A DNA stretch of 15,929 nt, from the NCBI GenBank assembly GCA_023426375.1, contig JAFAAV010000022.1, positions 1 through 15,929 of the forward strand, read 5' to 3'. The notes below the pieces were generated by a model, which did not search any database, was not told the DNA's origin, and saw only the letters and a list, made by a program, of their open reading frames with translations. Shown here piece by piece: positions 6,693-12,962 of the stretch. Source of the stretch: Actinomycetes bacterium (GTDB lineage: Bacteria; Actinomycetota; Actinomycetes; Actinomycetales; Micrococcaceae). Position 1 is the first letter of the stretch. Each line of letters starts with the position of its first letter. The position numbers and the translations under genes are program-made.

Positions 6693-8522
6693 ATGTCTGA
6701 AACCGTTAACCTGCCCGCACTGGGCGAATCAGTCACCGAGGGCACCGTTACTCGTTGGCTCAAGGAAGTTGGCGACGAGGTAGCCGTTGACGAACCCTTA
6801 GTCGAAGTTTCCACCGACAAGGTCGACACCGAGGTACCTTCCCCCGTTGCGGGTGTCATCGAGAAGATCCTGGTCGACGAGGACGAGGACGTCGAGGTGG
6901 GTGCACCCCTGGTCGTCATCGGCGACGGTTCCGGTTCCGGCGATTCGGGCGATTCCTCCTCCGATGAGTCCGGTGAGTCCGAGCAGGCTGAGGAGCCCGC
7001 CGAGGATTCCACGGACTCCGAGCAGTCCGAGGAGAAGGAAGAGCCCAAAGAAGCACCCAAGGCCGACACCAAGAAGTCTTCGGGCAACTCCGTGGAGGTC
7101 ACACTCCCCGCACTGGGCGAATCCGTCACCGAAGGCACCGTGACCCGCTGGCTCAAGGAAGTCGGCGAGCAGATCGAGGTCGACGAGCCCCTGCTGGAGG
7201 TCTCCACCGACAAGGTCGACACCGAGGTTCCCTCCCCCGTGGCCGGTACCCTGCTGGAGATCAAGGTCCAGGAAGACGAAGACGCAGAGGTCGGCCAGGT
7301 ACTGGCCATCGTCGGCGACGAATCCGACGCTTCCTCCGACGACTCCAGCTCCGGTGACTCCGGCGAGTCCAAGGGCGCCTCCGACGAGCAGATCGAGGAC
7401 GCCGCGACCGAGGCTGACTCCGGTGAGAACACCGAGGAGGCCGCCGAGGACAAGGCTCCCGCCAAGAAGGAAGACCCCAAGGACGAGCCCAAGAAGGAAG
7501 AATCAAAGCCCGCTCCCAAGCAGGACGATTCCTCTTCCGAGAAGCCCAAGTCCACCTCCGGCCCCTCAGAGGCCGCCGGCTACGTGACTCCTCTCGTGCG
7601 CAAGCTCGCTCGCGAGAAGGGCGTGGATCTCTCGACCCTGTCCGGCACCGGTGTGGGTGGCCGCATCCGCAAGCAGGATGTGCTGGCTGCAGCCGAGGAA
7701 TCCTCGAAGGCTTCCGAAACCAAGGATCAGTCCGTGGACATGGCTCCGGCCGTGGCCGGCGGTACCGAGGAGAAGTCCGCAGCTCCGGCAGTGGACGCCA
7801 AGCGCGGTACCACCGAGAAGGCTCCCCGCATCCGCATGACCATTGCCAAGCGCATGCGCGAGTCCCTGGACGTGTCCGCTCAGCTGACCCAGGTCACCGA
7901 GGTCGACATGACCCGTGTGGCTCAGCTGCGTAACAAGGCCAAGGACCAGTTCCAGAAGCGCGAAGGCGCCAAGCTGACCTTCCTGCCCTTCTTCGCCAAG
8001 GCCGTTGCCGAGGCACTGCAGGCTCACCCGGTTCTCAACGCCACGTTCAAGGAGTCCGAGAAGGAGATCGTGTACAACGGCTCCGAGGACATCGCGATCG
8101 CCGTTGACACCCCGCGCGGCTTGTTGGTTCCGGTCATCAAGAACGCCGGAGACCTGAACCTGGGTGGTTTGTCCAAGCAGATCGCTGAGCTGGGTGCCGC
8201 AGCCAAGGACGGCTCCATCTCCCCCGATCAGTTGACCGGTGGCACGTTCACCATCACCAACATCGGTTCCTTCGGTGCCCTGTTCGACACCCCGATCATC
8301 AACCAGCCTCAGGTTGCGATTTTGGGTACGGGCACCATCGTCAAGCGCCCCATGGTGGTCACTGACGCGGACGGCAACGACACCATTGCCATCCGTCACA
8401 TGTGCTACCTGTCGCTGACCTACGATCACCGCCTGGTCGACGGCGCGGACGCCGGTCGCTTCCTCTCCACCATGAAGAAGCGTCTAGAGGAGGGCCACTT
8501 CGAGTCCGAGGTCGGTCTCTGA
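6693..8522 (+). CDS. sucB: Dihydrolipoamide acyltransferase (E2) with two lipoyl domains
   Basis: The core of a 2-oxoacid dehydrogenase complex, 609 residues. It has two lipoyl domains (about residues 2-78 and 133-209), each with STDKVDTEVPSP and lipoylation lysines K43 and K174. Next comes an E1/E3-binding domain (297-335, YVTPLVRKLAREKG ... GVGGRIRKQDVL), then the catalytic acyltransferase domain (about 375-609) with HRLVDGADAG, catalytic H579 and D583. Long acidic Ser/Glu/Asp/Pro/Lys linkers (about 80-132 and 210-296) separate the domains. Such proteins are often annotated SucB. In mycobacteria the orthologue (DlaT) is the pyruvate dehydrogenase E2, while 2-oxoglutarate dehydrogenase carries its own E2-like domain, so an acetyltransferase role is at least as likely here. 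The ATG at 6693 is preceded by a purine-rich stretch including GAGAGGGACGG. lpdA lies upstream and terminators follow. Lipoate for both lysines would come from lipB and lipA nearby. Confidence 0.94.
   Translation: MSETVNLPALGESVTEGTVTRWLKEVGDEVAVDEPLVEVSTDKVDTEVPSPVAGVIEKILVDEDEDVEVGAPLVVIGDGSGSGDSGDSSSDESGESEQAEEPAEDSTDSEQSEEKEEPKEAPKADTKKSSGNSVEVTLPALGESVTEGTVTRWLKEVGEQIEVDEPLLEVSTDKVDTEVPSPVAGTLLEIKVQEDEDAEVGQVLAIVGDESDASSDDSSSGDSGESKGASDEQIEDAATEADSGENTEEAAEDKAPAKKEDPKDEPKKEESKPAPKQDDSSSEKPKSTSGPSEAAGYVTPLVRKLAREKGVDLSTLSGTGVGGRIRKQDVLAAAEESSKASETKDQSVDMAPAVAGGTEEKSAAPAVDAKRGTTEKAPRIRMTIAKRMRESLDVSAQLTQVTEVDMTRVAQLRNKAKDQFQKREGAKLTFLPFFAKAVAEALQAHPVLNATFKESEKEIVYNGSEDIAIAVDTPRGLLVPVIKNAGDLNLGGLSKQIAELGAAAKDGSISPDQLTGGTFTITNIGSFGALFDTPIINQPQVAILGTGTIVKRPMVVTDADGNDTIAIRHMCYLSLTYDHRLVDGADAGRFLSTMKKRLEEGHFESEVGL
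6705..7310 (+). repeat. Direct repeat encoding tandem lipoyl domains
   Basis: Two copies of the lipoyl-domain coding sequence lie 393 bases apart (K43 and K174 are 131 residues apart). The protein segments PALGESVTEGTVTRWLKEVG and VSTDKVDTEVPSPVAG are identical in both copies. The DNA differs mainly at third positions, showing an older in-frame duplication held by selection rather than an assembly artefact. Confidence 0.85.
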
Positions 8523-8546
8523 TTGGCTCCCGCTGATGCGTAGCGG

Positions 8547-8568
8547 TCAACCGTTCGGTTGATTTATT
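8547..8568 (+). terminator. First hairpin after sucB
   Basis: TCAACC-GTTC-GGTTGA forms a perfect six-base-pair stem followed by TTTATT, 24 bases after the sucB stop. It is short, and is directly followed by a stronger terminator. Confidence 0.5.
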
Positions 8569-8569
8569 G

Positions 8570-8618
8570 CCGCCGGGATGTGTTCTGGATCACCCAGGAC
8601 GCATCCCGGCGGTTTTAT
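8570..8618 (+). terminator. Rho-independent terminator after sucB
   Basis: CCGCCGGGATG (8570-8580) pairs perfectly with CATCCCGGCGG (8602-8612) and is followed by TTTTAT. The 21-base loop contains a second small stem, CTGG-atcac-CCAG. This is the best classical terminator in the window and closes the lpdA-sucB unit. Confidence 0.85.
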
Positions 8619-8633
8619 CTCTCAGGACTCCGA

Positions 8634-8639
8634 TAGGGT
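8634..8639 (+). promoter_or_regulatory. Candidate -10 for leaderless 8646 gene
   Basis: TAGGGT in the context CGATAGGGT lies exactly six bases before the ATG, so transcription would begin at or beside the start codon. The same GATAGGnT-N6-ATG layout occurs at lipB and the RDD gene. Alternatively AGGG serves as a weak ribosome binding site about seven bases upstream. Confidence 0.45.
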
Positions 8640-8645
8640 CGAAGC

Positions 8646-8996
8646 ATGGACTTCCTCTTCAGCCTCATGTTGTTTTTGCACTTCGTCGGTCTCGCCGTGA
8701 TCATCGGTACCTGGATCTTCACGATGAAGCGTCCCACGGTGACCGTTGGCCAATTCTGGTCTGCGATCATCATGCTCCTCACCGGCTTGGCCATGGTCGC
8801 CATGCGCGAGATGCAGGACGGGTTCGAGGTCAACCACATGAAGATCGGCATCAAGCTGGTCATTCTGTTGGTGGTTGCCGTGACCGCATTCATCGGCATG
8901 CGCAAGACCAAGCGCGGTGAGCCGGTCTCCACCGGCCTGGCGCACTCCGTGGGTGGCTTGGCCTTGATCAACGCCGCCATCGCCGTCTTCTGGTGA
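8646..8996 (+). CDS. Small four-helix membrane protein, function unknown
   Basis: A 116-residue, very hydrophobic protein with four predicted membrane helices: about residues 3-26, 36-54, 65-85 and 97-115. The loops carry MKRPTVTVGQ, REMQDGFEVNHMK and MRKTKRGEPVS. Histidines sit in helix 1 (H12, in LHFVG), at the start of helix 3 (H64, in VNHMKIGIKL) and at helix 4 (H100). The layout of a helix-1 histidine and a Lys-rich entry to a later helix vaguely recalls small CopD/SirB/DUF2269-type membrane proteins, but I do not recognise the family and no function is assigned. The ATG is the first in frame and lies six bases after a -10-like element. A strong terminator separates it from sucB upstream, so it is probably its own transcription unit. 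It converges on the pseudokinase gene, with a shared hairpin between them. Confidence 0.8.
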   Translation: MDFLFSLMLFLHFVGLAVIIGTWIFTMKRPTVTVGQFWSAIIMLLTGLAMVAMREMQDGFEVNHMKIGIKLVILLVVAVTAFIGMRKTKRGEPVSTGLAHSVGGLALINAAIAVFW

Positions 8997-9022
8997 TCCT
9001 TCAGCCCTGAGAATCTCACTCC

Positions 9023-9057
9023 GGAGCCCCGCTGCACCTCATGCGCAGCGGGGCTCC
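9023..9057. terminator. 13-bp hairpin between convergent genes
   Basis: GGAGCCCCGCTGC (9023-9035) and GCAGCGGGGCTCC (9045-9057) are perfect reverse complements with a nine-base loop. The hairpin lies between the 8646 gene and the convergent pseudokinase gene and could end transcripts from both sides. Neither side has a real T-tract. Confidence 0.7.
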
Positions 9058-9095
9058 TGTCATGGGTGAAGCATGGCTTAAACGGAGTGGCACCT

Positions 9096-10967
9096 TCAGC
9101 CGTTGCGTTTGACCGGGGTGACGTCCACGATGCGCCAGCCGGAATCGGTTTCCGCCACCGTGAGGTGCACTGTTTGCCGGACCGTCGTGTCCTCCCGGTT
9201 CACGTGGGACTCCTCGGGAATCTCTCCGTGCCAACCTCGTGTGAGGATTTCGGCGTAGAACGTGTGCGCGTTTCCCTCGCGGGTCTCACTATCGGAAGCC
9301 GATCCCGGTTCGGCCACGCTGGCAGATTCGATGCGGTCCACTTCCATGCTCAATCCGGACAGGGCCGTGTAGTCGCTGTCGCCGCCTTTCTGGCTCGCGG
9401 CATGTGCGATGGTCGATTGGTCACTTTCCGCCAGTTGGGATCCCGGAACGTACACCGCTGCCAGAGCCTCGCCGTCGCCTGCGGCCAGGGCTTGGGCCCG
9501 GGACGCGACGAGTGTGCGCGCGGCCTGCTCGGCCGACTTCTGATTTTGCGCGCCCGGTCCGGCAGCCGCCGACGACGCCGCTTCGTCCCGTGTGGTCGGC
9601 GAGGTCCCCTCCTTCTCCGCGGGCGTCCCGGACACCGAATCCCCGGTCGCCGACGAGTCGTTCTCCCTCTCTTCGGACCCCGTCCCTTCAGAACCTGTCC
9701 CCTCAGTTTCTGAACCGGCAGCCTCTGATACCTCTTGATCTGCAGCCACCGGGGTCGGTTCTCCCTCGGTGAGTTCAGCAACACCGAACCACGCACAGCC
9801 GACCAGGGCAGTTGCGGCGAGCGCCAGAACCAGCGGGCGTCGCCACGGGCGATCAACGGAAACGGATGCTGCCGCGACACGGGAGCCGCGGCGGGTAATC
9901 GGGCGCCACGTCCGACCCAGTTTCACCTCGGTACCGTCCGCGCGGATGATGTGCGGAGTCTGCAGCCGGGCCACTTTCGGCGCGGACTTGGCAGTAGGAA
10001 TGGCGGCGATACCGGTAGCGAATTCATGGGCGCTGGGGCGAGTCCCCGGCTCGTCGCTCAAGGCGGATTCCAACATGAGCACCAGTCCCCGTGGGGCTGC
10101 CGGACACACCAGAGTCAGTGGGACCCGATGGGAGTCTGATCCCGGGGCCCTGCCCGTGAGCGCGACCCACGCGAGTGTGGCCAAGGCCTTGACGTCGTCC
10201 GCCGGCGTTCGCGCGATGCTTCGGTCCAGCATGTCCGGTCTGTCGTCGTGCCCCCAGGAAACGACGGCCTGCGCAGTTGCCGATCCACCGCTCGTGGAGT
10301 CCGTCTCTTTCCCAACGGGTAGCCCGTACCCATCGAGCCGCACGTTCTGATCCTCTTCGAGCAGGATGTTGTTCGGGCTCAGGGTTCCATGCACCCACCC
10401 GTGATCATGCAGGGTGGCGAGCCCCATGGCCGCGGCGGTGAGAATTGGTGAGATCTCGGCGGGTGGAACTCGGCCGTCTTGTGCGATCCTTCGGGCCAGC
10501 GAGATCCCGTTCACGTGATCGGACACGAGTGCTTCCACACCATCCGCACCGTCAATGGTGCCTCGCACCGGCACGAGATGCGGATGGGTGGTACCGGCCC
10601 AGACTTCGGCAACCCGTGCCATGCACCGCTGTTGCGGTTCACGTTCCTCGAGGGAGATTCCCGTGGCGAACGTGACCGTGAATTTCTCTCGGCTCTGTTC
10701 CTCCTTGGCCAGCCAGGTACGTGTCCCCCGCCCCGAGCTCAGTTGCTCAACAAGTTCCAAGCCCTCCGCCTGAGCAAGTGATCGGTCGCTCATTGAGTCC
10801 TGATGCCCCGTGAGGCCATGCATCGCTTGGCTGCCCTCGACGGTCTCTCTATCGGGTGCCGCCGACGGGCCCGACACGGTCGGTGTCATCCGTATCCGTT
10901 CTCCGCGTGGGCGTTGGGCGGCGAGGAGTCGCTCCTGGGCCCGGGTTCGCTTCTCTGGTGCGCTCAT
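9096..10967 (-). CDS. Membrane-anchored pseudokinase with extracytoplasmic C-terminal domain
   Basis: About 623 residues with three parts. Residues about 70-330 have a Ser/Thr kinase fold: a glycine-loop remnant SSGRGTRTWLAK, HGTLSPNNILL at H193-L203 where HRDLKPxN is expected, LDGYGLP at 212-218 where DFG is expected, the helix-F element DDVKALATLAWVALTGRAPG, and DEPGTRPSAHEF. The catalytic HRD aspartate (T195), the DFG aspartate (G213) and the ATP-binding lysine (KFTVTFA) are all absent; only N200 remains. One membrane helix follows (about 378-398, PLVLALAATALVGCAWFGVA). The outer part is a Ser/Glu/Gly-rich linker and then a 130-residue domain of NTF2-like appearance (TLVASRAQALAAGDGEALAAV ... 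GWRIVDV). A regulatory or scaffolding role is inferred. The start is uncertain: GTG 10982, ATG 10967, or ATG 10793 with AGGA four bases upstream. The gene is divergent from lipB. Confidence 0.82.
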   Translation of the reverse strand: MSAPEKRTRAQERLLAAQRPRGERIRMTPTVSGPSAAPDRETVEGSQAMHGLTGHQDSMSDRSLAQAEGLELVEQLSSGRGTRTWLAKEEQSREKFTVTFATGISLEEREPQQRCMARVAEVWAGTTHPHLVPVRGTIDGADGVEALVSDHVNGISLARRIAQDGRVPPAEISPILTAAAMGLATLHDHGWVHGTLSPNNILLEEDQNVRLDGYGLPVGKETDSTSGGSATAQAVVSWGHDDRPDMLDRSIARTPADDVKALATLAWVALTGRAPGSDSHRVPLTLVCPAAPRGLVLMLESALSDEPGTRPSAHEFATGIAAIPTAKSAPKVARLQTPHIIRADGTEVKLGRTWRPITRRGSRVAAASVSVDRPWRRPLVLALAATALVGCAWFGVAELTEGEPTPVAADQEVSEAAGSETEGTGSEGTGSEERENDSSATGDSVSGTPAEKEGTSPTTRDEAASSAAAGPGAQNQKSAEQAARTLVASRAQALAAGDGEALAAVYVPGSQLAESDQSTIAHAASQKGGDSDYTALSGLSMEVDRIESASVAEPGSASDSETREGNAHTFYAEILTRGWHGEIPEESHVNREDTTVRQTVHLTVAETDSGWRIVDVTPVKRNG

Positions 10968-11003
10968 GAGCCCACTGTGCACCCAAATGGCTCTGTCCCG
11001 CTC

Positions 11004-11009
11004 AGGTTA
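11004..11009 (-). promoter_or_regulatory. Candidate -10 for pseudokinase gene
   Basis: On the minus strand TGGATAACCT gives a TAnnnT element (TAACCT) with an upstream TG. It lies 36 bases before the ATG at 10967. No convincing -35 is seen. It overlaps the DnaA-box-like sequence. Confidence 0.25.
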
Positions 11010-11015
11010 TCCACA
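11007..11015 (+). promoter_or_regulatory. Perfect DnaA-box consensus between divergent promoters
   Basis: TTATCCACA is an exact match to the classic DnaA box. It sits in the 75-base spacer between the pseudokinase and lipB starts, where a lipB -35 would be. I see only this copy nearby, so it is not an origin. Chance or a regulatory site are both possible. Confidence 0.3.
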
Positions 11016-11030
11016 GGCTCATGCAGGCGA

Positions 11031-11036
11031 TAGGCT
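11031..11036 (+). promoter_or_regulatory. Candidate -10 for leaderless lipB
   Basis: TAGGCT in the context CGATAGGCT ends exactly six bases before the lipB ATG, placing transcription start at the start codon. No strong ribosome binding site precedes the ATG, which fits a leaderless message. Confidence 0.5.
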
Positions 11037-11042
11037 GTGCGA

Positions 11043-11744
11043 ATGGCTTTGCACTTCGAACGCATGGGGTTCGACCCGAACTTTGTGGACTACCGTTCCT
11101 GCCTGCAACTGCAGCAAGAGGTCCACGATCAGATCGTGGCCGGTGAACGCGGCAACACCGTGATGTTGCTCGAGCACAACCCCGTCTTCACGGCCGGTCG
11201 CCGCACCGAGAAGCATGAATACCCCCGGGACGGCACCGAAGTGGTCCCCATCGGACGAGGCGGGAAACTCACCTATCACGGCCCCGGAATGCTCGTGGGT
11301 TACCCCATCATGCGCCTACCCATCCCCCTGGACGTGGTCAAAGTGGTCCGCGTGCTGGAAGAAATCATCATTGCCGTGGTCAAAGATTTCGGAGTCGAAG
11401 CCACCACTGTGGAGGGCAGATCCGGGGCGTGGGTGCCGGCCGATGACCGCGGTCCGGACCGCAAGATCTCCGCGATCGGCCTGCAGGTCTCCAAACGCGT
11501 GACCATGCACGGGTTTGCCCTGAACTGTTCCAACGATCTGCAGCCCTTCGGCACGTTCATTCCGTGTGGCATCACCGATGCCGGCGTGACCTCCATCAGC
11601 CGGGAAACGGGGAATCAGATCAACCCCGCTGATGTTGTTGAACGCATGGAACAGGAGCTGACGGCCCGCGAACTGGACCTGTGTGTCCCGTTCGAGCCCG
11701 ACTCACCCGCATCACCCCTAACCCTTGACTCTCTGGTCTCCTAA
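11043..11744 (+). CDS. lipB: Octanoyltransferase LipB
   Basis: Transfers the octanoyl group from octanoyl-acyl carrier protein to the lipoyl-domain lysine of E2 proteins and the glycine-cleavage H protein, the first step of lipoate assembly in the cytosol. It has 233 residues, normal for the family. The signature GRGGKLTYHGPGMLVGYPIM matches the RGG-x2-T-x-HGPGQ motif. KISAIGLQVSKRVTMHGFALN contains the catalytic lysine K141, and FIPCGITDAGVTS contains the acyl-cysteine C175. The ATG at 11043 is preferred; an in-frame GTG two codons upstream is possible. There is no clear ribosome binding site, and a -10-like element six bases upstream suggests leaderless expression. lipA follows after 69 bases in the same direction, so the two are likely cotranscribed. 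The E2 substrate is encoded 2.5 kb upstream. Confidence 0.95.
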   Translation: MALHFERMGFDPNFVDYRSCLQLQQEVHDQIVAGERGNTVMLLEHNPVFTAGRRTEKHEYPRDGTEVVPIGRGGKLTYHGPGMLVGYPIMRLPIPLDVVKVVRVLEEIIIAVVKDFGVEATTVEGRSGAWVPADDRGPDRKISAIGLQVSKRVTMHGFALNCSNDLQPFGTFIPCGITDAGVTSISRETGNQINPADVVERMEQELTARELDLCVPFEPDSPASPLTLDSLVS

Positions 11745-11813
11745 GCTGGAGAACAGTGACTTGCCTGCACCACCGAGTCAGGCACAACCGAGCGCCACAA
11801 GCGAGGAGTACGA

Positions 11814-12821
11814 ATGACCATCGCGCCCGAAGGCCGCAAGCTGCTGCGTGTTGAACAGCGCAACGCGTCTGTTCCGATCGAGAAGAAGCCCAACTGGCTC
11901 AAGAACACCGCCAAGATGGGCCCTCAGTTCCAGGAACTGAAGTCCATGGCGCGCGGCCGCGGGCTGCACACGGTGTGCGAAGAAGCCGGTTGTCCCAACA
12001 TCTACGAGTGCTGGGAGGATCGCGAGGCCACGTTCCTCATCGGCGGCGACACGTGCACCCGCCGTTGCGACTTCTGCGATATCGCCACCGGTAAGCCCGG
12101 CATGCTCGACGCATCCGAGCCGCGCAAGGTTGCCGAATCCGTCCGCGACTTGAACCTGCGCTACGCCACCGTGACCTCGGTGGCCCGCGACGACCTTCTG
12201 GATGGCGGAGCGTGGCTCAACGCGGAGACCATTCGCCAGATCCACGAGCTCAACCCCTCCACCGGTGTCGAGATTCTGATTCCTGACTTCAAGGGCCAAC
12301 CGGACGCTGTCCAGCAGGTCATCGACGCCCAGCCCGAGGTCTTCGCCCACAATCTGGAGACTGTGCCGCGTATCTTCAAGCAGATCCGCCCGGCGTTCTC
12401 CTACGAGCGTTCTCTCGATGTGCTCACGCAGGGCAAGGAGAACGGCATGATCGTGAAGTCCAACTTGATCCTGGGCATGGGCGAGACGGACGAGGAAGTC
12501 TACGAGGCCCTGTGCGATCTGCACGACGCCGGTTGCGACATCATCACCCTCACCCAGTACCTGCGCCCCGGTCCCACCTTCCACCCCATCGAGCGTTGGG
12601 TGACCCCGCAACAGTTCGTCGATTTCTCCAAGCAGGCCGAGGACATCGGCTTCCTCGGTGTGATGGCCGGCCCCATGGTGCGTTCGTCCTACCGCGCCGG
12701 CAAGCTGTGGGCTCGCGCCATGAAGAAGATGGGTCGTGAGATCCCCGCGCACCTGTCCCACATCGACGATTCGGGTTCGGCCAGCCAGGAGGCATCCTCC
12801 TTGGTCGCCCGTCTGAGCTGA
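11814..12821 (+). CDS. lipA: Lipoyl synthase LipA
   Basis: A radical S-adenosylmethionine enzyme of 335 residues that inserts two sulfurs into protein-bound octanoyl chains, completing lipoate. The auxiliary iron-sulfur cluster motif C-x4-C-x5-C is present as C55, C60 and C66. The radical-SAM motif C-x3-C-x2-C is CTRRCDFC, with C81, C85 and C88. The C-terminal RSSY motif (R290-Y293), whose serine ligates the auxiliary cluster, is intact. The length is typical. The ATG has GAGGAG seven bases upstream (AGCGAGGAGTACGA). It lies 69 bases after lipB and a perfect 34-base inverted repeat follows the stop. Together with lipB it makes the cofactor for the E2 gene in this cluster. Confidence 0.97.
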   Translation: MTIAPEGRKLLRVEQRNASVPIEKKPNWLKNTAKMGPQFQELKSMARGRGLHTVCEEAGCPNIYECWEDREATFLIGGDTCTRRCDFCDIATGKPGMLDASEPRKVAESVRDLNLRYATVTSVARDDLLDGGAWLNAETIRQIHELNPSTGVEILIPDFKGQPDAVQQVIDAQPEVFAHNLETVPRIFKQIRPAFSYERSLDVLTQGKENGMIVKSNLILGMGETDEEVYEALCDLHDAGCDIITLTQYLRPGPTFHPIERWVTPQQFVDFSKQAEDIGFLGVMAGPMVRSSYRAGKLWARAMKKMGREIPAHLSHIDDSGSASQEASSLVARLS

Positions 12822-12836
12822 CCACGCTCTTCCGGT

Positions 12837-12870
12837 ACGACGACGCCGCCCGGCCGGGCGGCGTCGTCGT
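12837..12870 (+). terminator. Perfect 34-base palindrome after lipA
   Basis: Two 17-base arms (12837-12853 and 12854-12870) are exact reverse complements with no spacer; as RNA the central bases would form the loop. The outer part is ACGACGACGCCGC and its complement. It lies 15 bases after the lipA stop and has no T-tract. It is most likely the lipA terminator. Confidence 0.7.
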
Positions 12871-12919
12871 CCTGTGTCCGGCGCTGCCCGAGAACGCGTC
12901 CAGGGCACGCACCAGCGGT

Positions 12920-12925
12920 TAGAAT
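12920..12925 (+). promoter_or_regulatory. Candidate -10 of DUF4191 promoter
   Basis: TAGAAT is close to the consensus -10 and lies 37 bases before the chosen GTG start, just after the lipA terminator. The -35 (near 12897) is weak. Confidence 0.45.
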
Positions 12926-12962
12926 GGCCGCAATCCCCTACCAGCAATCGCGAGGAACAAAA

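Noticed and set aside
6705..7310. Tandem repeat as an assembly error
   Set aside because: The copies differ at many third codon positions and the two-lipoyl layout is normal for E2 proteins.
6671..7555. 294-codon Ser-rich open frame opposite the 5' half of sucB
   Set aside because: Its serine-rich repeats are the complement of the Glu/Asp/Ser linker and lipoyl domain codons of sucB; no independent evidence for a gene.
11007..11015. Replication origin suggested by the DnaA box
   Set aside because: Only one box was seen, with no AT-rich region, dnaA or dnaN nearby.
11725..11747. TTGACT followed by TAAGCT as a lipA promoter
   Set aside because: The two elements are only 11 bases apart, too close for a normal sigma-70 promoter. 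lipA is more simply read from the lipB promoter.
11778..12947. 389-codon open frame opposite lipA
   Set aside because: Shadow of lipA; it would also run through the lipA terminator palindrome.
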